Source of the DNA: CAVTWS01 sp963738445
GTDB taxonomy: Bacteria; Actinomycetota; Acidimicrobiia; Acidimicrobiales; SHLQ01
Assembly (NCBI GenBank): GCA_963738445.1
Contig: CAVTWS010000018.1
Location: forward strand, 1-64,000
Direction: 5' to 3'
DNA length: 64,000 nucleotides
Numbering within the stretch: the first letter of the stretch is position 1; every line of letters starts with the position of its first letter. The notes beneath the pieces were generated by a model, which made no database searches, was not told where the DNA came from, and saw only the letters and a program-made list of their open reading frames with translations. Made by a program: the position numbers and the translations under genes. This document shows positions 1 to 8,211 of this stretch, piece after piece.

Positions 1-268
1 TATGATCACGCCGGCTCCGAGGAAACCGATGCCGGAGACGACCTGGGCGGCGATGCGGCTGGGATCGGTGCCGTTGGTCTCGACACCTCTTCGCTGACGA
101 GCGCGACAGCGCCGCCGACGTGCTGATGAGGATCATGGTCCGGAATCCGGCCGCCTTGTTGCGGAACTCCCGCTCGGCGCCGATCAAGGCTCCGGCGGCC
201 AGCGCCACCACCGGCCTCAGCGCGTATTCCTCCACGTCGCCTCCAGTTCGGATCGGGTGCGCCCGCAT
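1..268 (-). pseudogene. MgtC/SapB family membrane protein, N-terminal part, truncated by window edge and frameshifted
   Basis: On the minus strand an ATG at 268 opens a reading frame with the MgtC family pattern. An N-terminal helix region ends in GALIGAEREFRNKAAGFRT, and after a frame change there is the hallmark segment DPSRIAAQVVSGIGFLGAG, in which an aspartate precedes a conserved membrane stretch. MgtC/SapB proteins are small inner-membrane proteins linked to magnesium limitation and ATP synthase regulation. Two shifts, near 100 and near 80, each missing one base, are needed to join the segments, for example turning TSAAL into the family-like ALFALVSEE. A GTG near 236 behind GGAGG is an alternative start. 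The C-terminal half lies outside the window. Confidence 0.7.
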
Positions 269-390
269 GTTCGCGGAAAGGGGGACGGTGCGTGACGCCA
301 TCGTCGAGGTCACCGTCGTGGCCTCACCGAACGCGGGCGAGGGGAACACGCTCCCACGACGATCGGGTGACGGTGGGGCAGAATCGGCGC

Positions 391-1267
391 GTGCGAGCGC
401 CGCTGCGGGCCGAGACCCGATCGTCGTACCTCGACCGACTCGGGCTCGAAGGCTGAGCCGCGCTCGGCGGCGGCGCTGGCCCGACTTCATCGCCGTCACG
501 TCGAGCGCATTCCCTACGAGACGTGGTGGATCCACGCCGGCGAGCCGTGGGGGATCGATGCCGCCGACGCCGCCGACCGCATCGCCCACGAGGGTCGGGG
601 CGGCTACTGCTACCACCTCAACGGCGCCTTCGGTGTCTTGCTGGAGTCGCTCGGGTATCGGGTGTCGCACCACGCCGGCGGAGTCCACGGACCCGACGGC
701 CCCGACATCGCGGCGCTCGGCAACCACCTGGTCCTGACCGTGAACGATCTCCCGACGGAGGACAACCCGGGCGGGATCTGGTACGTCGATGTCGGCCTGG
801 GCGACGCGCTCCACGAGGCCCTACCGCTCGTCGCGGGCGTCTACGACCAGACGCCGTTCACGCTCACGCTCCACGCGACGGACGATGGCGACGGTGCCTG
901 GCACCTCACCCACGATCCGGCGGGCGGGTTCACGGGGATGAGCTGGAACCTCGGCCCGCCCGACCCGGAGCGGTTCGCCAGCCAGCACGCCTGGCTCTCG
1001 ACGTCAGCCGATTCCGGCTTCGTCAAGATGGGCCTCGCCCAGTCCCACGATGCGAACGGTGTCGATGTCGTGCGGGGGTTGATCCGGATGAGGATCGGGT
1101 CGGATCCCTCGACGTCGGAACCGATCCTCGACCGCCAGGAGTGGTTCGACACCTTGGCGGACCTGTTCGGGCTCCGGTTCGAGTCGTCCACGCCCGAGGC
1201 CCGCGAGCACCTGTGGCGACACACGCTCGACACGCACCGGGCCTGGGATCGAGCGGGCCGGCCGTAA
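391..1267 (+). CDS. nat: Arylamine N-acetyltransferase (one frameshift near 455)
   Basis: Transfers acetyl from acetyl-CoA to arylamines or hydrazines in the cytoplasm. A GTG at 391 begins the frame giving SSYLDRLGLEG. After one extra base near 454 the next frame runs ARLHRRHVERIPYETWW to the stop. The family triad is visible: Cys in RGGYCYHLNGAFG (about residue 73), His in ALGNHLVLTV (about 112) and Asp in WYVDVGLGD (about 133). The reconstructed protein of about 291 residues is a normal NAT length. With all catalytic residues intact the single shift is more likely a sequence error than decay. It stands alone between the MgtC-like gene and a convergent acyl-CoA dehydrogenase. Confidence 0.88.
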
Positions 1268-1282
1268 CCGATCAGCCGACGA

Positions 1283-2456
<1,174 letters not shown>

Positions 2457-2515
2457 GGACGCAGGCTAGGTCGAACAGTGGAAGCGGACCGATGCCCGCC
2501 CCGAGCCGCGAGCGG

Positions 2516-3001
2516 TCACCCGCACGGTTCGAGGACGACGACCGCCGTCTCCCGCGGTCGCCTGGCTGCGTAGGCGTCCAGGTCCGTGTCGATCTCGCGC
2601 CACCGGGACCACAGGCGGTCCCGCTCCTCGCCGCGAGCGGCCCTCCCGGTCACCAGGCGGGGGCCGTCGGGCAATTCAGCCCGGACCTCGGGATGGGCCT
2701 GGAGGTTCAGCCACCAGGCCGGCTCGCCTTCGCCCCACCCGTTCATCGCCAAGGTGACGAGGTTCGGCCCGTCCTCGAAGTAGCCGACCATGACGCTCCG
2801 CTCGGCCCCGGTCCGCCGGCCGATGGTCGTGAGTCGTAGGGCGCCCCAGCCATCGGGCTTCGGTCGCCACAACCCGAGGCGGCCGCGGGTCAGTCGGAAC
2901 ACCCGGCGGTGAGTGAACCAGAACGCCTCATGAACCAGCGGGGAGGGAGCCGGGGGCTGCGGTTCGATTTCGACATGGGGAACCTCCGTCGTCCCCCACA
3001 T
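2516..3001 (-). CDS. Nitroreductase/deazaflavin (F420)-dependent oxidoreductase family protein
   Basis: A 161-residue protein of the Ddn-like split-barrel family that in actinobacteria binds the deazaflavin F420. The frame is open further upstream, but ATG 3001 (MWGTTEVPHVEIEPQPP) gives the usual length. Family features are the N-terminal helix with TRGRLGLW, the central LRLTTIGRRTGAERSVMVGYF (TTxGRKTGxxR type), then VTLAMNGWGEGEPAWWLNLQAHPEV, where the NxW...P..W.NL pattern lies near the cofactor. The C-terminus is short and lacks a membrane segment. The protein probably reduces or oxidises an unknown small molecule. It lies just upstream of the broken acyl-CoA dehydrogenase on the same strand (60-bp gap), so the two could be co-transcribed. 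Confidence 0.85.
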   Translation of the reverse strand: MWGTTEVPHVEIEPQPPAPSPLVHEAFWFTHRRVFRLTRGRLGLWRPKPDGWGALRLTTIGRRTGAERSVMVGYFEDGPNLVTLAMNGWGEGEPAWWLNLQAHPEVRAELPDGPRLVTGRAARGEERDRLWSRWREIDTDLDAYAARRPRETAVVVLEPCG

Positions 3002-3087
3002 CGTCGACCCCCGAACGCACGAGCGACAGGGCCGGAAGTCAGTCGGACTGGCGACTTGGGTGGGATGGACTCCGGTAGGATTCGAGT

Positions 3088-3321
3088 ATGGCATCAAAGA
3101 GGAAGGTCACGGTCACCCTCGACGACGGCCTCGTCGCCACGCTCGAGCGCCACGGTGCCCTGTCGACCCAACTGAACGAGGCCGGGTGGGAAGTCGTCAG
3201 GCGTCTGGCACAGTCGGAGGACCTCGCCCGGTTCCTCGATGAGCTGGATTCGACCGATGGCCCGCTGCCCGACGATCCCACCGAGGACTCGCGTATCGGT
3301 CGTCTCCTCGGCGGTACCTGA
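3088..3321 (+). CDS. Antitoxin of a VapBC-like toxin-antitoxin pair
   Basis: A 77-residue protein beginning ASKRKVTVTLDDGLVATLE, a typical ribbon-helix-helix beta strand followed by helices, with an acidic C-terminal tail (LDSTDGPLPDDPTEDSRIG) of the kind that wraps a partner toxin. Its stop overlaps the start of the PIN-domain gene (TGATG at 3319-3323), the standard antitoxin-first order. Family knowledge suggests that it neutralises the toxin and that the complex represses its own promoter. The promoter would lie in the short space after the divergent oxidoreductase gene at 3001. No exact subfamily is recognised, so the assignment rests on fold-like pattern and gene context. Confidence 0.75.
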   Translation: MASKRKVTVTLDDGLVATLERHGALSTQLNEAGWEVVRRLAQSEDLARFLDELDSTDGPLPDDPTEDSRIGRLLGGT

Positions 3322-3731
3322 TGATCGTCGCCCTGGACAGCGAGGCCTTCTCGGCCCTCGCCGGTCCCGACTCCGTCCGTAAGCAGCGGGTACGGCGAAT
3401 CCTCCGCGTCGCCCAGCGACTCGGTCGTGATGTGCAGGTGCCAGCCATCGTCCTCGCCGAGCTCTATCGGGGACGCAGCTACAACCAACTCGTCGACGCA
3501 TGCCTCGCCCGTGAACACGTCGGGCTCGACGTCGTTCCGACTGACCGGGCCATGGCCCGCCTCGTCGGAGGAGTGCTCACCGCGGCCAAATCTGCCAGCC
3601 TCGACATCGTCGACGCTCACGTCGTGGCCGCGTGCATCGCCCGCGGGGGCGGTGTGGCCGTGACCGGCGATCCATCGGATCTTGCCCGTCTCGCCGAGGC
3701 CTTTCCCGTCGTCGTGATAGAGCCGGTGTAA
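3321..3731 (+). CDS. PIN-domain ribonuclease toxin (VapC-like)
   Basis: A 136-residue PIN-domain protein. The acidic residues expected at the metal site are visible: Asp in VALDSEAFSAL near the N-terminus, Glu in VLAELYRG (about residue 51), Asp in LDIVDAHVVA (about 97) and Asp in VAVTGDPSDLARLA near the end. PIN toxins cleave specific RNAs, often tRNA or rRNA, and are held in check by the co-encoded antitoxin. The gene overlaps the antitoxin by one base, which indicates translational coupling. The module sits between two acyl-CoA dehydrogenase genes without any mobile-element signature. Confidence 0.85.
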   Translation: MIVALDSEAFSALAGPDSVRKQRVRRILRVAQRLGRDVQVPAIVLAELYRGRSYNQLVDACLAREHVGLDVVPTDRAMARLVGGVLTAAKSASLDIVDAHVVAACIARGGGVAVTGDPSDLARLAEAFPVVVIEPV

Positions 3732-3758
3732 CAAGGCCCGGTAACCAAGTACCCGCGC

Positions 3759-4959
3759 TCACATGGCAGCGTGGCGACGGTCGTGCGCCTTCACCATCTC
3801 CTCGGAGATGATCACCCGACGGATCTCGTTCGTGCCGGCGCCGATCTCGAGCAGCTTGGCGGCCCGGTAGAGCCGGTTGATCTCCATCTCCCACAGATAG
3901 CCGTACCCCCCGTGGATCTGGAGCGCTTCGTCGGCGATCTTGCGCATGGTCTCGGCGGCATAGAGCAGCGCCGCCGCCGTGGACGCATGCAGCTCCCCTC
4001 GGCCGCCGCCGCCCACCTCCATGGCCGCGGCTTGGGCCAGAACGGAGTAGCTGAACACCTTCGCCGTCTCCACGCCCACCCACATGTCGGCCAGCTTGAA
4101 CCCGATGGCCTGGAAGTCGACGATGCGCTTGCCGAACTGGCGACGCTGGGTCGCGTAGTCGAGCGCCAGCTCCAGGCACCGCTCCGCCATACCCACGCAC
4201 GCCGGCGCGAAGAAGACCCGCTCGAGATCGAGCCCGCCCATCATCACGGCGACACCCTGGTTCTCGCCGCCGACGAGGTTGGCGGCCGGCACCCGGCAGT
4301 TGTCGAACACGAGCTCACCGGTCTGCGAGCCCCGGTAGCCCATCTTCTCGAGCTTCTGCCGCGACGGAGAACCCGGGCGTGCCCTTCTCGACCATGAGCG
4401 CCGAGATCCCGCGAGCGCCGGCCGCGGGATCGGTCTTGGCGTAGACCAGGACGAGGTCGGCGATGGGTCCGTTGGTGATGAACATCTTCCGACCGTTGAT
4501 GACATAGGTGTCGCCATCGCGTACGGCGGTGGTGGCCATGCCGCCGAGTGCATCGGAGCCGGCATCGGGTTCGGTCATGCCCAGCGCGCCGACGAGGGAG
4601 CCGTCGCACAACCCGGGGAGCCAGCGTCGACGCTGCTCCTCCGTGCCGTTGCGGAAGAGGTTGTTGACGCAGAGGTTGTCGTGGGCGCCCCAGCTCAACA
4701 TGATCGCCGGGTTCCAACGGGCCATGGCCTGACATACCAGCCCGGCCTCGAACAGGGTGAGGCCCTGGCCGCCGTAGGACTCGGGGATCGTGAGCCCCAG
4801 ATAGCCGGTGCGGCCGAGCAGGGGGAAGATGTCCGCCGGCCACGACTCGTCCTCGTCCATCGCCGCGGCGAGCGGCGCCAGCTGCTCCCGGGAGAACCGG
4901 TCGGCCTCGTCGAGGATCTGTTGCTGCTCGTCGGTCAACGCGAAAGCGGTCACGGTCAC
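3759..4959 (-). CDS. Acyl-CoA dehydrogenase (one frameshift near 4370)
   Basis: An FAD-dependent acyl-CoA dehydrogenase of about 399 residues. The start is GTG 4959, which overlaps the stop of the upstream enoyl-CoA hydratase (GTGA), giving VTVTAFALTDEQQQILDEAD. Family blocks are YGGQGLTLFEAGLVCQAMA, LGMTEPDAGSDALGGM (flavin and substrate loop), YVINGRKMFITNGPIADL, ALDYATQRRQFGKRI, LQIHGGYGYLWEMEINRLYR and EIGAGTNEIRRVIISEE. The catalytic base is expected near the C-terminal half. One extra base near 4370 separates TPGFSV from QKLEKMGYRGS. Coupling with the hydratase indicates consecutive beta-oxidation-like steps, probably on a branched or terpenoid acyl-CoA. Confidence 0.9.
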
Positions 4960-5798
4960 CTCGAAGGGTCGGCGGATGCCCGGTAGGCGGGTGGGCGCTT
5001 CTCCAGGAACGCCGAGATGCCTTCCCGGCCTTCCTCGCGCTCCCACGCCGCCGCCAGGTCGTCAGCGGTGTAGATGCGGTTGTCGTCGTCGGTGTGGGTG
5101 TCGACGTACTCGATAAGCCGTTTCGCGGCGCCAACGGCGTGGGGGCCGCAGCGCAGGACCCGCCGGATCTCGGTCTCGACGGCGGCATCGAGATCGTCGG
5201 CGATCTCGCTGAGCAGGCCGATGCGGAAGGCCATCGATGCATCGATGGGCGCCGCGTTCAGGAAGGTCCGACGGGCATGGCCCACGCCGATGCGGCGGAC
5301 CACGAACGGCGAGATGTTCGACGGTGCCAGGCCGAGCGAGACCTCCGTCAACGCGAACTTGGCGGCCGGACCGCCGATGGCGATGTCACAACACGCCACC
5401 AGCCCGACGCCGCCCCCGTACGCCGGGCCGTTGACGCGAGCGATGGTGACGACCGGCAGGCGATCCAACCGGCCGAAGAGGGTGGCCAACGTGCCGGACG
5501 ACTCGACGCGCTCGGCGTGGGTCATGGGTACCTGGCGGCGCATCCAGTCGAGGTCGCCGCCGGCGCAAAAGCTCTCCCCGGCGCCGGTGAGCACCATGGC
5601 TCGCACCATCCCGGTACACGCCGACCCCTCGATCTCGTCCATGGCGAGTCCGAGGTCGGCGATCAACGACTCGTCGAGCGCGTTGTGCCTTTCCGGGCGG
5701 CTCAAGGTGGCGGTGGCGACGCCGCGCCCGTCGATCTCGAGCGAGACGGTGTGGTTGCCCAGAAAGCTCACGTGGTGAATACTACTCACCATGTCCAC
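4956..5798 (-). CDS. Enoyl-CoA hydratase/isomerase family protein
   Basis: A crotonase-fold protein that would hydrate the enoyl-CoA made by the coupled dehydrogenase. The oxyanion-hole pattern VLTGAGESFCAGGDLDWM and the second glycine region NGPAYGGGVGLVACCDIAIGG are clear, followed by KFALTEVSLGLAPSNISPFV. The C-terminal helices (GAAKRLIEYVDTHTD) are intact. Possible starts are ATG 5798 or 5792 or GTG codons a few codons later. Those upstream starts overlap a 17-bp palindrome and the divergent TetR gene, so a later GTG near 5770 is attractive. In liu/atu clusters this position is held by methylglutaconyl- or isohexenylglutaconyl-CoA hydratase, but that specificity cannot be read from the sequence. 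Confidence 0.9.
   Translation of the reverse strand: MDMVSSIHHVSFLGNHTVSLEIDGRGVATATLSRPERHNALDESLIADLGLAMDEIEGSACTGMVRAMVLTGAGESFCAGGDLDWMRRQVPMTHAERVESSGTLATLFGRLDRLPVVTIARVNGPAYGGGVGLVACCDIAIGGPAAKFALTEVSLGLAPSNISPFVVRRIGVGHARRTFLNAAPIDASMAFRIGLLSEIADDLDAAVETEIRRVLRCGPHAVGAAKRLIEYVDTHTDDDNRIYTADDLAAAWEREEGREGISAFLEKRPPAYRASADPSR
5774..5790. promoter_or_regulatory. 17-bp palindrome, probable TetR operator copy 1
   Basis: GGTGAATACTACTCACC has perfect 5-bp arms around a 7-bp centre. It lies at the divergent junction between the hydratase gene and the TetR gene, and read on the other strand it begins GGTGAGT. A second copy with the same arms and spacing begins at 5829. The paired palindromes beside a TetR gene make an operator the simplest reading. 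Confidence 0.65.
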
Positions 5799-6603
5799 GG
5801 CCGGTCCAGGTCGACCTTCGGCCCGTCCGGTGAGTCTTGCTCACCGTTCGAGCCGATCGTCCGCCATCGTCGATGCCGCCCACGATGCGTTCTCCGAGCA
5901 GGGCTACCACGGAGCGTCGATCGCGGACATCGCCCGCCGGGTCGGCGTCGTCGAAGGAGCCATCTACAAGCACTTCGCGTCGAAACGGGAGCTGCTCACC
6001 GAAGTGATCCGCGCCTTCTACGAGCCCCTCATCCGGGCCGCCGCCGAGGGCGCGGAAGCGATCGAGTCGCCACGCGAGCGCCTGCGGTTCCTCGTGCGGC
6101 GCCAGCTCCAGGCCTTCACCGACGAACCGGGCGTCTGCCGGCTCATCATCAGCGAGGCCCGCCCACTCGACGACTACTCCCGGTCCGAGATCGGTGAGCT
6201 CAGCCGCCGATACACCTCGCTGGCGGTCGCGGCCATCGAGGACGGCATCGCCCAGGGCGTCTTCCGGGCCGACGTGCCCGTGCCGGTCATCCGCGATCTC
6301 CTCTACGGCAGCACCGAGCACCTGGCCTGGCGCTCACTCACCGGCCGCGGCCGTCTCGACATCGACACCCTCGCCGATCAGGTGATGGCCCTGCTCCTGG
6401 GCGGGCTCGCCGCCGCCGACCCGAAGGTCGCGACCCTCGCCACCGAGGTCGACCGGCTGGCCCGCATCGTCGACCGCCTCGACCCCCTCGACCCCCCGAA
6501 ATTCGGCGAGGAATCGCCGCCTACCGGTGACAACTCGCCGAATTTCGGCAGCGGCAACGGCAGCGCCGGGGACCGCGCGGCCGGGAAGGCCCGGGCATCG
6601 TGA
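5791..6603 (+). CDS. TetR family transcriptional regulator
   Basis: A DNA-binding repressor whose N-terminal helix-turn-helix is clear: AIVDAAHDAFSEQGYHGASI, then ADIARRVGVVEGAIYKHF and KRELLTEVI. The ligand domain is alpha-helical, followed by a low-complexity tail after about residue 225. The annotated start is ATG 5791. An in-frame GTG at 5830 would remove 13 residues of Pro/Arg-rich leader and free the second palindrome. The stop overlaps the carboxyltransferase start (GTGA at 6600), so the regulator heads the operon it probably controls, together with the divergent hydratase-dehydrogenase pair. The likely ligand is an acyl-CoA intermediate of the pathway, as for other TetR regulators of acyl-CoA catabolism; this is inference. 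Confidence 0.9.
   Translation: MSTAGPGRPSARPVSLAHRSSRSSAIVDAAHDAFSEQGYHGASIADIARRVGVVEGAIYKHFASKRELLTEVIRAFYEPLIRAAAEGAEAIESPRERLRFLVRRQLQAFTDEPGVCRLIISEARPLDDYSRSEIGELSRRYTSLAVAAIEDGIAQGVFRADVPVPVIRDLLYGSTEHLAWRSLTGRGRLDIDTLADQVMALLLGGLAAADPKVATLATEVDRLARIVDRLDPLDPPKFGEESPPTGDNSPNFGSGNGSAGDRAAGKARAS
5829..5845. promoter_or_regulatory. 17-bp palindrome, probable TetR operator copy 2
   Basis: GGTGAGTCTTGCTCACC repeats the arms and spacing of the palindrome at 5774-5790. The two centres are 55 bp apart, close to five helical turns. If the TetR gene starts at its first ATG (5791) this copy is inside the coding region. If it starts at the in-frame GTG at 5830 the site overlaps the start codon, as expected for autorepression. 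Confidence 0.6.
6496..6548. repeat. 15-bp perfect inverted repeat within the TetR tail
   Basis: CCGAAATTCGGCGAG at 6496-6510 is matched by its exact complement CTCGCCGAATTTCGG at 6534-6548, with a 23-bp spacer. It lies about 50 bp before the TetR stop and the start of the carboxyltransferase gene. Its AT-rich core stands out from the surrounding GC-rich DNA, and no T-run follows. It could form an mRNA hairpin that tunes downstream expression, or it may be a small dispersed repeat. It encodes the twice-occurring tail residues NFG. Confidence 0.7.
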
Positions 6604-8198
6604 GCGTGCTCGCCACCGCCGTCGATCGGCGGTCCGACGAGTGGCATCGCAACGCGGCCGCCATGGCCGAGCGCCTGGCTGAGCTCGAGGGCTACGTGGC
6701 CGCGGCGACCGCGGGGGGCGGAGCCCGGTACGTCGAGCGGCACCGGCAGCGCGGCAAGCTGCTCGTGCGCGAACGCATCGAACTGCTCGTCGACCCCGAT
6801 TCGCCCTTCCTCGAGCTCTCGGTCACCGCCGCGGCTCACACCGAGTTCCCGGCCGGCGCCTCCGTCGTCACCGGCATCGGCGTGGTGTCGGGCGTGGAGT
6901 GCGTGATCCTCGCCAACGACCCGACGGTGCGCGGTGGTGCGCTCAACCCGATCAGCATCGACAAGATCCTCCGGGCGCTCCTGATCTGTGAGGAGAACCG
7001 GTTGCCGATGGTGTTCCTGGTGGAGTCCGGAGGCGCCGACCTCCCCCACCAGCTCGACCTCTTCCTCATGGCCGGCGACATCTTCCGTCGCATCACCCGA
7101 CTGTCGGGCCTCGGCATCCCCACGGTCTCCCTGGTCTTCGGAAGCTCGACCGCCGGAGGCGCCTACCTACCGGGCATGAGCGACTACGTGGTGATGCAGC
7201 GCGACAGCGCCAAGGTGTTCCTCGGCGGTCCGCCGCTGGTGAAGATGGCGACGGGTGAGGACAGCGACGACGAATCCCTCGGCGGGGCGCTCATGCACAG
7301 CACGGTGTCGGGCGTGTCCGACTACCTGGCCGTCGACGAACCCGATGTCGTCCGCCTGGGGCGCCGGATCATGGCCGGGCTCGCCTGGCGCAAGCTCGGG
7401 CCACCGCCCCGAGGCACCGGTGCCGCGCCCGTCCACGATCCCGAGGACCTCCTCGGCATCCCGTCGGCCGACCTCAAGGTTCCCTTTCCCATCCGCGAGG
7501 TTCTGGCCCGCATCGTCGACAGCAGCGAGCTCGACGAGTTCAAGCCGACCTACGGCACGAACCTGGTGACCGGTTGGGGTCACCTCTACGGGTTCCCGCT
7601 CGGCATCTTGGCCAACGACCGCGGCGTGTTGTTCAACGAGGAGGCCAACAAGGCCGCTCAGTTCATCCAGCTCGCCAACCAGATCGACGTGCCCCTCCTC
7701 TTCGTGCAGAACGTCACGGGCTACATGGTCGGCCGGCAGTACGAGCAGAAGGGGATGATCAAACACGGCTCGCACATGGTCAACGCGGTGGCCAACAGTG
7801 GCGTCCCGCACCTCACCCTGCAGGTCGGCGGTAGCTACGGCGCCGGCAACTACGGCATGTGCGGTCGCGCCTACGGCCCCCGATTCCTCTTCACCTGGCC
7901 CAACGCCCGCACGGCCGTGATGGGCCCCGAACAGCTCGCCGGCACCTTGTCGATCGTGGCCCGCCAGGCTGCGGCGGCGTCGGGGCAGCCGTTCGACGAA
8001 GCGGCCGATGCCGCCCGGCGCGCCGAGGTCGAGGCCCAGATCAGCCGGGAGGAACCGGCCTTCGTCCTGTCGGGGCGCATCATGGACGACGGCGTCATCG
8101 ATCCTCGCGACTCGCGCCACGTCCTCGGTGTCGCCCTGTCCGCCACCCACTCCAACACCGTGACCGGCAGCCGGTCCTTCGGCGTGTTCCGGATGTGA
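6600..8198 (+). CDS. Acyl-CoA carboxylase beta subunit (carboxyltransferase)
   Basis: A 532-residue biotin-dependent carboxyltransferase that moves CO2 from carboxybiotin to an acyl-CoA. It has the two-lobed crotonase fold. The N-lobe carries RHRQRGKLLVRERIELLVD and the C-lobe carries VTGYMVGRQYEQKGMIKHG, GGSYGAGNYGMCGRAYGPRF and LFTWPNARTAVMGPEQLA, a pattern typical of methylcrotonyl- and geranyl-CoA carboxylases rather than propionyl-CoA carboxylases. The GTG start overlaps the TetR stop. The biotin carboxylase subunit follows 13 bp downstream, so a two-subunit enzyme is expected. The exact acyl-CoA substrate is not determinable from the sequence alone. Confidence 0.93.
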   Translation: MSVLATAVDRRSDEWHRNAAAMAERLAELEGYVAAATAGGGARYVERHRQRGKLLVRERIELLVDPDSPFLELSVTAAAHTEFPAGASVVTGIGVVSGVECVILANDPTVRGGALNPISIDKILRALLICEENRLPMVFLVESGGADLPHQLDLFLMAGDIFRRITRLSGLGIPTVSLVFGSSTAGGAYLPGMSDYVVMQRDSAKVFLGGPPLVKMATGEDSDDESLGGALMHSTVSGVSDYLAVDEPDVVRLGRRIMAGLAWRKLGPPPRGTGAAPVHDPEDLLGIPSADLKVPFPIREVLARIVDSSELDEFKPTYGTNLVTGWGHLYGFPLGILANDRGVLFNEEANKAAQFIQLANQIDVPLLFVQNVTGYMVGRQYEQKGMIKHGSHMVNAVANSGVPHLTLQVGGSYGAGNYGMCGRAYGPRFLFTWPNARTAVMGPEQLAGTLSIVARQAAAASGQPFDEAADAARRAEVEAQISREEPAFVLSGRIMDDGVIDPRDSRHVLGVALSATHSNTVTGSRSFGVFRM

Positions 8199-8211
8199 GG
8201 GCGACGACATC

